Positions 11,133 to 22,629 are shown, counted from the stretch's first letter. The stretch is 64,000 nt of DNA from Aphanomyces cochlioides (GCA_019828595.1 JAHQRK010000031.1:62001-126000), one strand, 5' to 3'. The notes: a model not told the origin generated them from the letters alone. A program made the numbers and translations.

Positions 11133-12976
11133 GGGGGATGTTAAACATCGGACCCCTTTTTCTATTTGTCAGACCCTTTTAACTTGAATAAAGTATGCAC
11201 ATACAAATCATTGTATAACCATAAATCTAGTATGGCTAGTTGTTGTACTATCTTCTTTGTGTTCGCTTTGCGTCTGAATTGACAAGAGAGACAGACAGAT
11301 GCCACAAACGACTTGAAGCATTATTATGATTCCGTTGGGAGTAGAAAACACGCTAGAATATTGTTTGGAGCTGAAAAGAAACTCTGAACAAACTGGACAA
11401 ACTCTGTTATGAATGCTTGGAGGCGAACGGCGCTATGAAAAACAGCATGAAGAAGAAAGCAGAGTCATTCGTTTTTGTCTAACTCCCGGAAATAGAAGTG
11501 TTGCGAGAGAGGAAAATTCATTGGACTCATTAAAAGTTGACATAGGCTTGCAGGGTGGAGCCTGCATTTTCTTGGTGGTTGAATCATAGTTGCAGGCTCA
11601 TACGACTTGATCTATACGACAGCTTACATGATTAGCATTGATAACTCTACTCGAGAGAACAAACACTGCACTTCGTTGCTGTAGAGGTCTAGACTACAAA
11701 GCTAATCATGAAGCTACTGGTGCGCCTATATTAACACTGAGTCTGTGAGATATTTGTAGATCTGAAATTCCTTGATATCTTGTCAACGATCATTCATTAA
11801 TTTGACGGGGAAATATTATTAAACGCAATCGACTATCTGTCGTTGTTGTGGGTCTACTTGCCAAAGACTGCTGAGTGCTCAACTCAACTAGTTTTGTGAC
11901 TTGCGAATAATACGGGCGATCACGACCACAACACAAATTTACTTCATGTCAATTGCTCTTACAGCAATTCATATGCCTACTTTAGAACAACTTTCAAATG
12001 CAGTGCAGGTTCAAATGTTCAACTATGACGCAGTATCAATTTCTGTTTTGCAAATAGCTTACAACACATAGCGTGTGGAAATAGTGGCTGGAGACTTTGC
12101 AGTTTTATAGCACTAAAATGTATTGCATGTTTTCTCGAGCAAACCTATCGAACTGCAATCTAGCAGCTTTCCTTTGAAAAATATTCGAGCCATAAATGTA
12201 TTTTCTACTTCAAAGTACTCGACAAGCAGTTTGCCATACTCACGGAAAATTCGGACCATTTAACTGAATGCATTTAAATCGTACTCTACTGCATCGTTGT
12301 TGAGCATTTGTGCCTACAGTGGAGTTCAAAGTCTTTCTATAGTAAGCTTATTGCGACTCATGAGAAATCAATTGACTCTGTAAGAACAAGACCATAGTTG
12401 ACGTAGAATAGATTTACATTATGGACGTGGTTGCTATCAATAATCGCAAGTCACAGAATTGGTAGCAGTCTATGTCAGATACAGCCACAAATACGACAGA
12501 TAGTCGACTGCGTTGATTACTCTTTCCCCATCAAATGAAATTCTTATAGTTGACAGGATGTCAAAGCAATTGCAGATCTACAAATACCTCGCAGGCTCCG
12601 CATATATACATCTGCATCAGTAGCTACATGATGAACTCTTGTCGCACCAAATTGTAATGTATGTTTTCTCAAGTAAAGATATCGATGCTAATGAACGATG
12701 CAAGCCTGGGTTGCATGTCAACTTTTAATGAGTTGAATGAATTTTCCTCTCACGCGACACTTAACAGTAAAGTAAGGAACCATCATAATGCTTCAAGTCG
12801 TTTGTGGCATCTGTCTGTCTCTTTTGTCAATTCAGACGCAAAGCGAACACAAAGAAGATAGTACAACAACTAGCCATACTAGATTTATGGTTATACAATG
12901 ATTTGTATGTGCATAATTTATTCAAGTTAAAAGGGTCTGACAAATAGAAAAAGGGGTCCGATGTTTAACATCTCCC
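11133..12976. mobile_element. Foldback (MULE-type) element, non-autonomous
   Basis: The ends are GGGGGATGTTAAACATCGG and, inverted, GGGAGATGTTAAACATCGG. They are flanked by a perfect 9 bp direct repeat ATCTGCCGC (11124-11132 and 12977-12985). The outer roughly 215 bp of the arms are nearly identical. Weaker inverted similarity continues almost to the centre: GAGGAAAATTCATT with CTCATTAAAAGTTGACAT, ATATTTGTAGATCTG, CGACTATCTGTCGT and CTTACAG blocks recur inverted in the other arm in matching order. The pivot is near 12,150. The element has no convincing ORF, so it depends on a transposase in trans. A transcript would fold into a hairpin hundreds of bases long. Confidence 0.87.
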
Positions 12977-13006
12977 ATCTGCCGCCACTGCAGATCGGCC
13001 ATAAAC

Positions 13007-13207
13007 ATGAAGCGCATCGCATGGACTGAAGACCTCGACGTCTCCTTGCTTCGTGAGGTTACACGTGTTAAGCCATTTGCGGCAGACCATGGCAAACTTT
13101 TGCCTCGCTGGAAGCTCGTTGCGAATGCGTTGGTGGACGAAGAGCCGAAGTTGAATTTCCGTTCAGCTCGTGAGCATTTCGACGTATTGATGAAGAACTT
13201 TAAGGCG
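13007..13207 (+). pseudogene. Myb/SANT-like DNA-binding protein, N-terminal fragment
   Basis: Sixty-seven residues beginning MKRIAWTEDLDVSLLREV and including LLPRWKLVANALVDE and FRSAREHFDVLMKNF. The spaced Trp/Leu pattern and amphipathic helices resemble a Myb/SANT or trihelix-like domain of the kind common in oomycete predicted proteins. Coding resemblance stops exactly where a dispersed repeat begins at about 13204, so the gene was truncated by an insertion. The foldback element sits immediately upstream, about 20 bp before the ATG, replacing the leader or promoter. Family assignment is by pattern only. Confidence 0.5.
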
Positions 13208-13301
13208 CCCGAAATATTTATTAGCCAATGGCGTCTATTGGTGAATCGATCCGCCGGCGTGATTCGATTGAATGGGGTCTGTATCAAATCACCAATATTG
13301 C
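13204..13301 (+). repeat. Dispersed repeat R1, copy a
   Basis: The block GCCCGAAATATTTATTAGCC followed by AATGGCGTCTATTGGTGAAT and GATCCGCCGGCGTGATT recurs nearly identically, inverted, near 43,760-43,850. A diverged direct copy lies at 13682-13740. It marks the truncation point of the Myb-like gene. Confidence 0.7.
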
Positions 13302-13503
13302 CAACTTCGTCGATTTGCCGAATTGATTTTGAATGTACAGTATTGTGCTTTCGAGTGAAATTTCGGATTTTGGCATGGTTTATCACAGCTAGGACAATCG
13401 ATCCAAAACCGTTCCTATTGGCTATTTGTGCATTCTTTTTAGTGGGGTAAAATTGTCCAATCAATTGATGATATTTCTTCATTTGATTTCGATTTGTCGA
13501 CAA

Positions 13504-13650
13504 ATGAGCGCCATCGAGTCAGCCATATCGCAACACGCCAGGCCGAACACTGCCATGCACTGTTTGTACGGTTACTTCTTCCTCGGAATTAAGCGTCGAC
13601 AGTTGGCAATCGTTTATGGCAAGAACGAGCAAACACTATATTCTCAATAG
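13504..13650 (+). pseudogene. Helix-turn-helix fragment, probable transposase N-terminus
   Basis: A 48-residue frame starting MSAIESAISQHARPN with LGIKRRQLAIVYGKNEQTLY, the wording of the HTH in IS630/DDE_3-like transposases (arginine-rich turn, then a recognition helix before the stop). It lies between two copies of repeat R1, so it may be the remnant cargo of that element. It ends in TAG before any catalytic domain. Confidence 0.35.
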
Positions 13651-13681
13651 AACAGCTAATCAAAATCATTTATGAAAATTT

Positions 13682-13740
13682 CAGCCAATCGGCGCGATTG
13701 GTGGATCGATTTGCCGGCATATCAAATCAATAATATTTTT
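13682..13740 (+). repeat. Dispersed repeat R1, diverged direct copy
   Basis: AGCCAATCGGCGCGATTGG, then GGATCGATTTGCCGGC and ATATCAAATCAATAATATT, aligns in the same orientation with copy a. Together they bracket about 465 bp. Confidence 0.55.
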
Positions 13741-14598
13741 CATCTTTTACCAATAAAGGGATCCTCCTGAGGTACCATTGTTACATCTTACCATAGCTTT
13801 GAGCTAACACTTGTGCTCCATGCACCTTACATAATACACTTCTCCATATGTAATGATGCCCCAGTCGATTTGTCAGTATGCCTCTTGATTAAAAGGACGA
13901 GATCATGCAGACCTGCTGTCAACGGTGGGATTTTTTTCAATTGCATGTTGCGGCGAACTGAAAATTGGATGCGTCATGGATGCTCCAATCGTCCAATATG
14001 CCAATGTTGGGATGCATTGCATGGTCGCATGGAATCGGAGGCTCTAGTTTCCATGCATTTGCATCGTAACCATTTCCGTTGGAACGCTGTGGCATTGACG
14101 AGATTTCAAGTGTCGACACTGTACATGGAGGTTGGGTGCGACCTGAGTCTCCTTGATTGTCGGTTGAGTTGTCGCCATGACCGTCCGTGCCCAAATGTCG
14201 AAGTGCACACCATGATCACGCCATGGCCTTGATCGCATTTGTACTGGAGACGCGCAAACTACGAGCGATAAATCCAGTGACCCTCAAAAGCTAGGACATG
14301 ACAGCATGACCGCCGACTTGTGATAAAAATGTTGTCCATGGGTTGAAACCACAACGTCTGCTTCTGGTCCAACGTTGACGCCACACTTGGACAGGTTGGA
14401 GCTCAACTTTGGACCTGATTTGGTCGTTCATGCTGTGAAATTCGTCGATGTTTGCACGTCCAAAATGTTTTTTCCACCGGCACGAGACGACAAAGTTTGG
14501 GAGCTCATGGCTCCAGAAGTACGCTGCTCGTCCAAGTCGACAAGATTCAGCCCATGCATGACATCGAGTGGAATAAAATAAACATTGCAACGACCAAC
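13741..14598. other. Unassigned stretch, no gene recognised
   Basis: Several short frames occur on both strands (up to about 140 codons) but none shows a family motif or a consistent exon chain. No terminal repeats were seen. Confidence 0.4.
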
Positions 14599-15491
14599 TC
14601 AAGCTTCGTCATTCGTGTCGGTGGCTGGGGTTGATGCCGCCGTGACGTCTTCGCTTCTTGGTGGTGTCGAGGCGGCGTCAGTATTTGGCTCGGTGGAGTT
14701 TTCTTCTTCCATCTCCAGCTTGCGTTTCTTCGCCCGCGCACTGCTCTCCTACAAAGGAGAAAGATATCATCCATGCTGCTCAAGACGATATCGAGCTTAC
14801 TTTCTTCTTGATGCGGTGGAAGACCCACGCGACGCGATCATCGACAGCAAGTCGGAATTCTTTCTAGTCATGCAAGGCCTCAATGGTGGCGTCTAGTGAG
14901 AAGAAGGAACCTCGGCCAATTCGACGGCTTCAGCGAGACCATCCGTGCGGCCAAGACTTTTGCCAGGATAGCCTTCGCGATATGGCTTGGACGTGTCGTC
15001 CCAAGGCACGACGGAGTGGTGGGGAACCGCCGCGCTACATGGAAAAATGTCGTCAACGATGGAGAGCGCGCCTCTTTGTACCTCTTGTTGCAATTGTAGA
15101 AGTAAATCCAATAATGCGTCGCCATGAGCGGGATAAACTGCTCCATCGTCTCGCGGTCGACGGTCAGCATGAGGGGATTGCACACAAATCCTGGCCAGAA
15201 TGGCCAGCCACGGAGATGACACCACGCGACTTGGCCGTACATTCCCTTGACTTCGAGCGAGAGCTGGCTGTTCTTGTCGAGCATCGAAGCAGTCAATGCC
15301 TCCGTGTCCATGAGTTCAAACTCTGTCTTGGGCTTGCGTTTCTTGGGCGTCCTCTTCTTGGGCTTGGTTGGGCTGTAATAGCCGCCATACTTGGCAAACG
15401 GCGAATCCAACGGCGGAGGTATGACCTTTTCGATCACAACGTCGTCGTCAGAGTCATCTATAACTATCGAAGGCTTATGCGTCGGTGCCAT
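14599..15491 (-). pseudogene. PWWP-domain chromatin-associated protein, frameshifted
   Basis: Starts MAPTHKPSIVIDDSDDDVVI (acidic), then a Lys/Arg/Pro-rich probable nuclear localisation segment (KPKKRTPKKRKPK), then a PWWP domain reading YGQVAWCHLRGWPFWPGFV with HYWIYFYNCNK. PWWP domains bind methylated histone tails and DNA. After NCNKR the frame shifts; an AAGAGGTAC/AAAGAGG near-duplication of about 10 bp explains it. The continuation (ALSIVDDIFPCS, KPYREGYPGKSLG) is in another frame. A further change and a TAG after ATIEALHD precede the last exon. That exon follows a 52 nt GT-AG intron (14749-14800) and ends EEENSTEPNTDAA to NDEA. A longer start at 15629 in the same frame is possible but has no support. 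Confidence 0.7.
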
Positions 15492-15789
15492 CTTGGTTCC
15501 CGAGCTCCGTCTGGACAGTGGAGCAGCTCCAACAAGCTGCGATTTCTTTGATTGGCACAAATTCCATCCATCTGGCCAACACATGAACGCGAACGACCAG
15601 GAAAGATGCGTGCATGCTTTCGTCGTCATGCTGGTGTTCCTATGGTTTCTTCTACGTGCTCAAAGCATCGATTACCACGCGAAAGATTGAATTGCGTCGT
15701 AAAATGACCAGTTGAAACCAATTTCGGGGTCTTTGTAGGCGAAAAGGCAACGGTCTCTTCATCTGTTGGCAGTCGACGGGTGTTTTGCA

Positions 15790-16440
15790 TGGAAGCTGCC
15801 GTCAAGAGGATGCAAGAATGCGCGTTGGGAATGCTCTCGATATTGTAAGAAGAGTCGTTTGACGTCGTATCCGTCGTGGCCTGATTGTGTTGGAAGCGTT
15901 CAAACGGTGGAGAGAGCCCCAGACTTCAACACTCAAAGGCAACATCAATCCCATTTTGCGTGACTTGTGCTCAAAGCCAAAATCCTCCGAAAGATTCGAC
16001 CAAGACGTTGGCGTTCAACGAGCGTGAGAGCATCAAGTTATCAAGTCCCAGCTTGCCGACCTTTCTTGCGTTTGTGGCCTTCCAGTCGTCATATTCCGAG
16101 GCGGGAACGACGTGTGAGAGAGCGGAAAGCTTGACAATGAAGGGAGGCAATGACAAGACGAAAAACATGTCAAGAATGAGGATCCTAGTGTATTCCCCCC
16201 CCCGCGAATGTCCAAGGCAGCGTCAATGACGTGTATGGTTGCTTGATTTGCCTTGGCGGGACGATGGATCATAGCTTTTTGAAGCGCCGCAGGTGTGATT
16301 TTCTTGCAAACTTCTCTCTGATTGTGGCAAAGTTTGAGTCCAATGAAGGACAAAGCGAGCATTCCCCATACAAATTCAACAAACTGCAGCTTGTAGACAA
16401 AAGCTCAACGGCCTGCTGCCTTATACTAGTAAGCCGCATT
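15790..16440 (-). pseudogene. Unrecognised protein, frameshifted in a G9 run
   Basis: One frame gives MLALSFIGLKLCHNQREVCK, PAALQKAMIHRPAKANQATI and VIDAALDIRG up to a run of nine G on the minus strand (16196-16204). Losing two G would continue the chain into a hydrophobic MFFVLSLPPFIVKLSALSHV and then EYDDWKATNARKVGKLGL. The sequence looks coding because the two halves join sensibly at the homopolymer. No family is recognised; one hydrophobic segment could be a membrane anchor. The 5' end probably lies in another exon. Confidence 0.35.
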
Positions 16441-16458
16441 CTCTCTCTCTCTCTCTCT
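16441..16458. repeat. (CT)9 microsatellite
   Basis: Uninterrupted CT dinucleotide tract. Confidence 0.95.
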
Positions 16459-16641
16459 GCGCACACGTTGATCGTGTCCACTTCATGGAGCGTGTGGTCT
16501 CTCAATCGACAGCAAAGTTATTCACTCGTTGAAACTGCGAGACTATCAACAATAGAAGGTTCTGACGCTCACTCGAGTCGGTACTGAATTCACGCTGTGT
16601 AGACTCTTTTTCAACTACCGGCGGTGATTGCGGTAGATCCC

Positions 16642-16713
16642 GTTCGCGGCGATGGCGACACAATCTTCCATGACTTTGTTCGCGGCGATGGCGACACAAT
16701 CTTCCATGACTTT
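16642..16713 (+). repeat. 36 bp tandem duplication
   Basis: Two exact copies of a 36 bp block beginning GTTCGCGGCGATGGCGACAC. The length is a multiple of three, and it lies in a 51-codon plus-strand frame starting at 16651 in which it duplicates the phrase MATQSSMTLF. That frame carries a Cys-x-Cys-x-x-Cys cluster (SSCQCQVC) but no recognised domain. From 16714 to 17047 nothing else could be assigned. Confidence 0.8.
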
Positions 16714-17047
16714 GTTCTCGGAAAACAACCCCCGATGGGATGCATCGAGCTGTCAATGCCAAGTATGTCGAGTTAGTGTGTCAAGATTTCGGTTGTTTGG
16801 ACAATGAGCATATCCAAAGTCGAAACTTCCTTTTCGAATTACACATTTCTATCCACAGGTCAAGTTCTTTGCGATGGCTTTGGGGTAGTAGGAGAGCGAA
16901 TTCGCGATGCCTAAAGTGCTGCAGCGATGGGCAATTTCACACAGAAGAGAAATCGACCACATTCACGCAATGTGTCGCTGCTATCTAGCATCCGGCCTCA
17001 TCTACTGTCGAATGCAAAATATGTATAAACGTTAGTATATTGTACAA

Positions 17048-17185
17048 TTAAGCCATCGTGGCCATCACGACGATAGCAGTCGTAGCCACGCCTGCAGTGA
17101 ACGCATCCGACTTGGGCGTCACGGCTGGAGCGACTGTAGCAGTCACAGCGGGAACAGCGGTGACGGCACCACCGCTGGTTGGAGC
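17048..17185 (-). pseudogene. Elicitin-like gene copy A, 3' (tail) fragment
   Basis: Encodes the Thr/Ala/Val-rich C-terminal stalk and hydrophobic end (TSGGAVTAVPAVTATVAP, AIVVMATMA then TAA). This matches the end of the second elicitin-like gene at 41,503-42,098, including 3' flank TTAATTGTACAATATA. The frame is cut by a gypsy LTR whose target duplication GGAGC occupies 17181-17185. The gene continues in 25,354-25,487. The alternating-small-residue tail suggests GPI attachment to the cell surface, by analogy with other elicitin-like proteins. Confidence 0.88.
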
Positions 17186-17459
17186 TGTAGTGTAGTTGGT
17201 AAGGTCAGAGGAAGATGAGAAGTGAGTTAGATTAGCCAGATTAAAGTTAAATCTATATCTATAAACTAAACAATACGGTATAGTTTTCGATATACACTCG
17301 GCACGTCTACGGAATAATCTTCTGAGGGCCGTACACTCCCTGAGAACACACGTGCCTCTGGCCAATCTCAACTTAGTCAGACGGTGTCGTCAGCGTTGGA
17401 CACGCTTGACTCGACACCCGTCTTACCAGGCGACAACTATTAACCATTAATTTATTACA
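17186..17459 (-). repeat. Gypsy-1 3' LTR
   Basis: A 274 bp solo-size LTR bounded by TG and CA on the coding strand. It matches the interrupted right LTR over its full length. Confidence 0.92.
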
Positions 17460-17475
17460 TTCCCCCTCCGTTGTT
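17460..17475 (-). other. Gypsy-1 polypurine tract
   Basis: On the minus strand, CAACGGAGGGGGAATG directly precedes the 3' LTR start: the usual plus-strand primer. Confidence 0.75.
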
Positions 17476-17479
17476 GCCC

Positions 17480-20400
17480 TGGCGGTTTGATGTCTTCGCT
17501 TGAGGTCTTCGAGCAGCTTCTTGAAATGCGAAACATGTTTGATGTCTCGCTCCAGCTCCCACGTAGCTTCATGTTCAGGCAACCCATGCACTTAACCAAA
17601 TATTCTTTCTTACGATTAAACTCTTTGTTTCAGCAGGGCTTCTACGATGTAGAGCTCATTCCCTTCGTCATCGAGAACGATAGGCGTGGCCTTGGGGATG
17701 GGTCGGCCTTGAAATCGCTCGGGGTTTGGAACGTGGTGCTTCACCGATCAACGTTGAAGACGTCGTGAAGTAGGCTCATGCTCCTGGGCAGATCAAGTCT
17801 CATGGCATTGGGATGAATTACTTCGCTTATCTTGAATGGCGCAATGTATCGTGGAAATAGCTTTGCCTTTTCCCACTGGCTAATACCTTGGCATGCTTCA
17901 ACGGGATGTTGCGCGTAGCTAACATAACAAAGTCGCCTTCTTTAAAGGTTACATTGGCTCGTCTTCTATCGTAGTATTCCGTTTGTCTTGCTTGAACCTT
18001 CTCTAGGTTGTCCAAAGCCATTTTGACGAGTTCTTTGCGGCGCTCCGCAAAGTTCTTGGCATACTCGTTCAGTGTCTTGATGTCGTTCAACACTGGATTG
18101 CGTAGCTTCCTTCCAGTATCGACTTCAAATATAGTTAACGCAGTAGACGTCTGTATTAAGCCTTAGTGGGCATACTCTATGGTGCCTAAGTGCTCACTCC
18201 AGTCATGGCCCAAGTAGGACACTTGACATCTCAACGCGTCTTCGAGTGTTCGGTTCTGTTGCTCGGTTGCTCCATCGCTTTGAGCTCAGCCAGCAATAGT
18301 CATGAAATGCTTAACTCCCATTATCTTCATTAACTCCTGCCAAAACTGGCTGGTGAGCATTGGATCCCGATCGCTGATGATCACAGCAGGTAGGCCATGA
18401 TTTCGAACGACTGTGTCGAAGAACTCCTTGGCTGCTTGTGGTGCGTCTACGCTTGACACCGTGGCGCAGTACTTGGGTCGCTTTGAAGTCTTGTCAACGC
18501 ATGTCATGATTGCATCTTTGCCGTTCGAGACAGGCAAACCGGTGATCCAGTCGACGGACACTGTGTGCCAACACTTATCGGGAGACTTGATAAGAATCAT
18601 TTGTCCATTAGCTTTAGCGCTACTAGACTTGTATCTTGCACACGTCTCGCATATGGCGACGTAAAGCTTGGCATCGTCTTCGAGACCTTTCCAGTAGTAC
18701 CATTGCGCGACGTGGAGTTGCGTTCGACGGGCACCGGGGTGAGCTGTGGTACTCGTGTCATGACTTTGCGAGATAATCTCGCACTTGAGTTCATCGTCGT
18801 CTGGAACGCAGAGTCTCCACACTTGATCCTTAGACTTCACAAAGTAAAGATTGTCTTTCTTTACGAACTTAGAGCTATCGCTGTACTCTTTGCTCTTGGC
18901 ATAAGCTCACTCGAACCGCTTGACTAAGTCATCGTTCATCTTGACTGTGCTATACGACACTTCTTCCGCATGGTTGATGACTATGTGTTGTGGAACCTCG
19001 ACTTCGAGTAGCTTTGACTCCGTCTCCTCCCCCCGAGAAGGCGAGTCAGTCATCAACGCAAGTGTACGCATGCCAATAGATCGCAGAGTCGCGACGCGCT
19101 CAGCCCATGAGTGGATGCCGCGATAGCGGTTGTAGCACGAAGCATCGCAGTGATGAACAGCGCAAGTGTTAACCTGAGCGCTGGACCGAGGTGGTCGAGA
19201 GAGAGCATCAGCTACAACGTTCATCTTGCCTGGCCGATGATGCAGCGTGAAATCAAAACTTCCAAAGAAGTCAAGCCATTATGTTAGCTTAGCAGTTAAG
19301 CCTGGAGTCTTCAGAAACCACTGACATGTCGAGTTGTCGGTGAAGACATCAAAATGCGAACCGTAAACATAAGGTCTCCATTTGGTTAACGCTAACTTGA
19401 CCGCATACAACTCCTCGTGTTATGGCCAATTTCGCTCGGTGTCTCCCAATTTCATTGACAAAAACGCAACTGGGCGGTTGTTGCCATCATCGTCTTGCTG
19501 GGAAAGTACTGCTCCGCAGCAATAGCCTGACGCGTCGGTCGTGATCATGAAGGGCTTGTCGAAGTTTGGTAGTTGCAGGACTGGAGCTTGCTGTAGAGCC
19601 GCTTTGATGGTGAGGAAGGCTTTCTCCTGGCGATCACTCCAAGTCTAGGGAACACTATCTTTCGCTAGATCGCTCATAGGCAACACAAGATTGGCATAGT
19701 TAGCTATGAATTTACGATAGTAACCAGCCATCCCGAGAAAACTCAACAGCTCCTTGCGATTAGTGGGAGATGACCGCTTCTCGATCGCTCGAACTTTGTT
19801 GCTGTCGACTTGCAAGCCTTCGGCAGACATTGTGCGACCCGAAAAGTCGACTTTGGGTGCGGCAAACGCGTATTTCTCAAGCCTTGCATACAGTTTCTCC
19901 TTGCGCAACACTTCGAGAACACAACGCAAATGACATGTTCATTAAGATGCTTAGAGTGCACGCAGATGTCATCTAAGTAGACGACTACAAAGGGGAACTT
20001 GTCGAATAGAGATCGCATCAGTCTTGACTAGATGCCTGGCATGCCTGCCTGTCCCATCGGCGGGCGCGCGCGCGTGCGTTCCGAAGGCTGTGTATTTCCG
20101 AGCATGGGGCTCGACCAGCATTTGCTGATATCCCTACGCAAGATCGATCTTCGTGAAAACCGTACAACCATTCAAGTTGTTGAACAGGTATTCGATGTTG
20201 GGCAGCGGAATCTTGGGGATTTCGGTCTGTGAGTTGACATGGCGGTAGTCAAGCACCCAGCGTATAGGAGTGTTAGGCGTAGCAGTCTTTAGCCACACTT
20301 GCCGCGAAGGCAGCTTGCCGTTCTCGTCCTTCTTGGGTACGCCAAAGATGTTGGAAACCCAGTCGCTCGTTGAAAATTCAACCCAACCTTTCTTTTTCAA

Positions 20401-20934
20401 GTTATCTACGAACTTGTCTAACGCCGCTTGCTCAACCTTAGCTAGACTGAAGGGAGCTCAGTTCTGTTGCTTCGCATCGGGCTTCAACTGTAGATCGAAC
20501 TGCACAGCACGCTTGGGAGGCAACTTATCAGGCAGCTCGGCGGGAAACACATCCTTGAACTCTTCCAGCAGTTCAACGATCTCTGGATGCTTAGGCAGAG
20601 GCTGAGGATCGACATGACAAAGATTTATTATTCATCCAGGCACGCTAGTCGAGACGGTATTGACTTCTACTTCATCGTCTATCGACTCAATTTCATGCTT
20701 GCGCCAATTAATGACTGGATTGAACTTCTGGAACCACGGTTGGCCCAGTATCACATCGAATGCCTTGTCTTTGAGATCCCATTCAGTCATCACGGTGTCC
20801 TTGAACGTGAAAAAGTCAACGTGGATCGTCTCCTTCACTTCTTTCGTCTGCATCTCCTGGGAGAGCACGCCATCATAGCCCGCAATTCGCACGTTCTTCA
20901 TTTGAGGACGTTCTTGCCGAGTCCCAGTCGGCAC
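17480..20934 (-). pseudogene. Gypsy-1 pol (protease end, RT, RNase H, integrase, chromodomain), degenerate
   Basis: In order: the protease C-half (FDVILGQPWFQKFNPVINW), RT entry (GWVEFSTSDWVSNIFGVPKK, IRWVLDYRHVNSQT), the RT active site (VVYLDDICVHSK), RNase H (FMITTDASGYCCGAVLSQ and DVFTDNSTCQWFL), and HHCC integrase (CETCARYKSSS). The integrase core follows (VSVDWITGLPVS, IISDRDPMLTSQFW, AQSDGATEQQNRTLEDALR). A chromodomain ends it (YIVEALLKQRV, LPEHEATWELERDIKHVSHF). Chromodomains steer integration toward heterochromatin. Many stops and frame changes occur, among them after TKIDLA, after LAKDSVP, after LTAKLT, after VKRFE and after MTIAG, so this copy cannot make enzymes. Confidence 0.92.
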
Positions 20935-22154
20935 AACGAGTTGGTCGCTCCTGAGTCAATGAGCACCTTCACAACTTTGCCATTCATTACGCCAGACTTA
21001 ATCATCAACGCTTCGTTCTTCATATCACGCGACCTCGCTGTCGCATGCGCCACTTGACTTGATTCTACTTCAGGCTCTATCGCACTTGCATCCGCGTCAA
21101 CCTCATTGACATAACCAAATGTGATATATTCAACGTCCTCTGGACTTAACTCTTCTCGCACTTCGACATTGTTCTGTCGGCTCGTGGACGTTTGCCCTGA
21201 CAAGCGTCGCTTTGGCTTTCGGCACTCTGACGCAATGTGCCCGATCTTCTGGCAGTTGTAGCAGCGCAGCTTGCTGCGGTCCTTCTTGTGTTCACGCCTG
21301 ACATGCAGGTTGTCGACCTCCATGTCGTCAGGCTCACGCTGTTCGCTTCGTGGAGGTGGTCTCTCCTCATGACGCTCGCGATCTCGATCAAACCTCTTGG
21401 CTCGAAATGGTCTCCCCGACTTGCCCACTATGCCCAGTGACACTGCATGCGCGCGCTCATACTCCAACGGTGCCTTGATGACAGACGACAACGTTTGACA
21501 CTGTTTGTACTTGACCTCTTCGCGCGTCTTCAGTCGCGAGCCGCGCGTGAAGAAGGTCACCTTGTCCAACTCAGACATGTCACGCACTTCAGTACAAATA
21601 CGACGGAACTTCTTGATGTATTCAAGTAGATCCTTACAGTTCTTCTGCTGGAGTGAAAACAACTTGTCGCGCAGGCGCTCTTGCAGGTCGTCAGGCTCGA
21701 ACTCCTTGCGTAAGGCTTTCTCGAAGTCGCTGAGGGTAGTAAGGCCACTACCTCCTTCATGTGACGCCAACTCTTGGTACCATGCCGCCGCTTGGCCCTT
21801 GAGATTGGCGACCACCATGGCCAGACACCTCGCTTCGACCTCCTTGTCTTCCATATAGTTCAAGTTCTTCGCCTTGAAAAAGGTCTCAACACGATGAATG
21901 TAAAGACCAATACTTTCATTAATGCGCCCGTGGTAACTAGGCATAGATAGTCCTTCTCCTCGCCGCTGTGTGTCGCGCTGCATCGGAGGAGGTGCTGCTT
22001 GTGCTTGCTCTTGTTGCTTAAGCAAGCGTTCTTGAAGTACTTGCTGATTCTCAACAAGTCGTGCTTGGGTTTGGGTTTGTGTCTGCAGCAGCTGATTGAT
22101 TTGCTGCTGCTGCTGTTCCATCGTCGCAAACAACCTCATAAAGAACACTTCCAT
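20898..22154 (-). pseudogene. Gypsy-1 gag with start of protease
   Basis: About 418 residues starting MEVFFMRLFATMEQQQQQ. It has a Gln-rich N-terminus, a capsid region (SMPSYHGRINESIGLYIHRV, WYQELASHEGG), a basic Arg-rich stretch, a CCHC zinc knuckle CYNCQKIGHIASEC and the aspartic protease motif VLIDSGATNSL. The frame closes at 20898 and the protease continues in another frame from 20934. Gag packages element RNA in virus-like particles; the fusion to protease is the gypsy norm. The reading frame looks to extend upstream (PKKEIKRRKEDKKEQKEA) to the MITE at 22,298-22,626. Confidence 0.9.
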
Positions 22155-22297
22155 GTTTTCTTATTATCTTCTTTTTTTCGGGTCTTGACTTCTTAATTCG
22201 TTCTTGAAATGTTTCTGAATTGCTTCTTTTTGTTCTTTTTTGTCTTCTTTTCTTCTTCTTTTTATTTCTTTTTTTGGTATGAAAAAGAGTTCTTTAA

Positions 22298-22626
22298 GGG
22301 TGTGTTCGCTCAAGGCAACCAGTTATTTACTATAACCAGTTATTTTAACTTAGTTATTGTAACCCAAGAGAGAAAAAGTTGACTTCCACCGCGGAACTTC
22401 TTGTGAAAAACTTCCATGATGGAAGAGCTTCATCAAAATAACCCGCAGAATAAACACCTCCAGAGATGGTTATTTTTGCTGGTTATTTCCTGGGAAATTG
22501 GACATGGGACAAACTGATTGGAATTAAACTCGTGTTCGCTGAAATCACAAAAAATCCAGTTATTTCTCAGAAAATATCCATATTTCGACCAAATAACCAG
22601 TTTTTTTTGCTTCAGCGAACACACCC
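22298..22626. mobile_element. PIF/Harbinger-like MITE in the gypsy-1 leader/gag region
   Basis: 329 bp with ends GGGTGTGTTCGCT and its complement, and TAA duplications at 22295-22297 and 22627-22629. Subterminal AACCAGTTATTT motifs are inverted as well. The ends resemble those of the Harbinger-like pair at 5.6-7.1 kb only in the GGG-GT core, so it is a separate family. Confidence 0.8.
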
Positions 22627-22629
22627 TAA

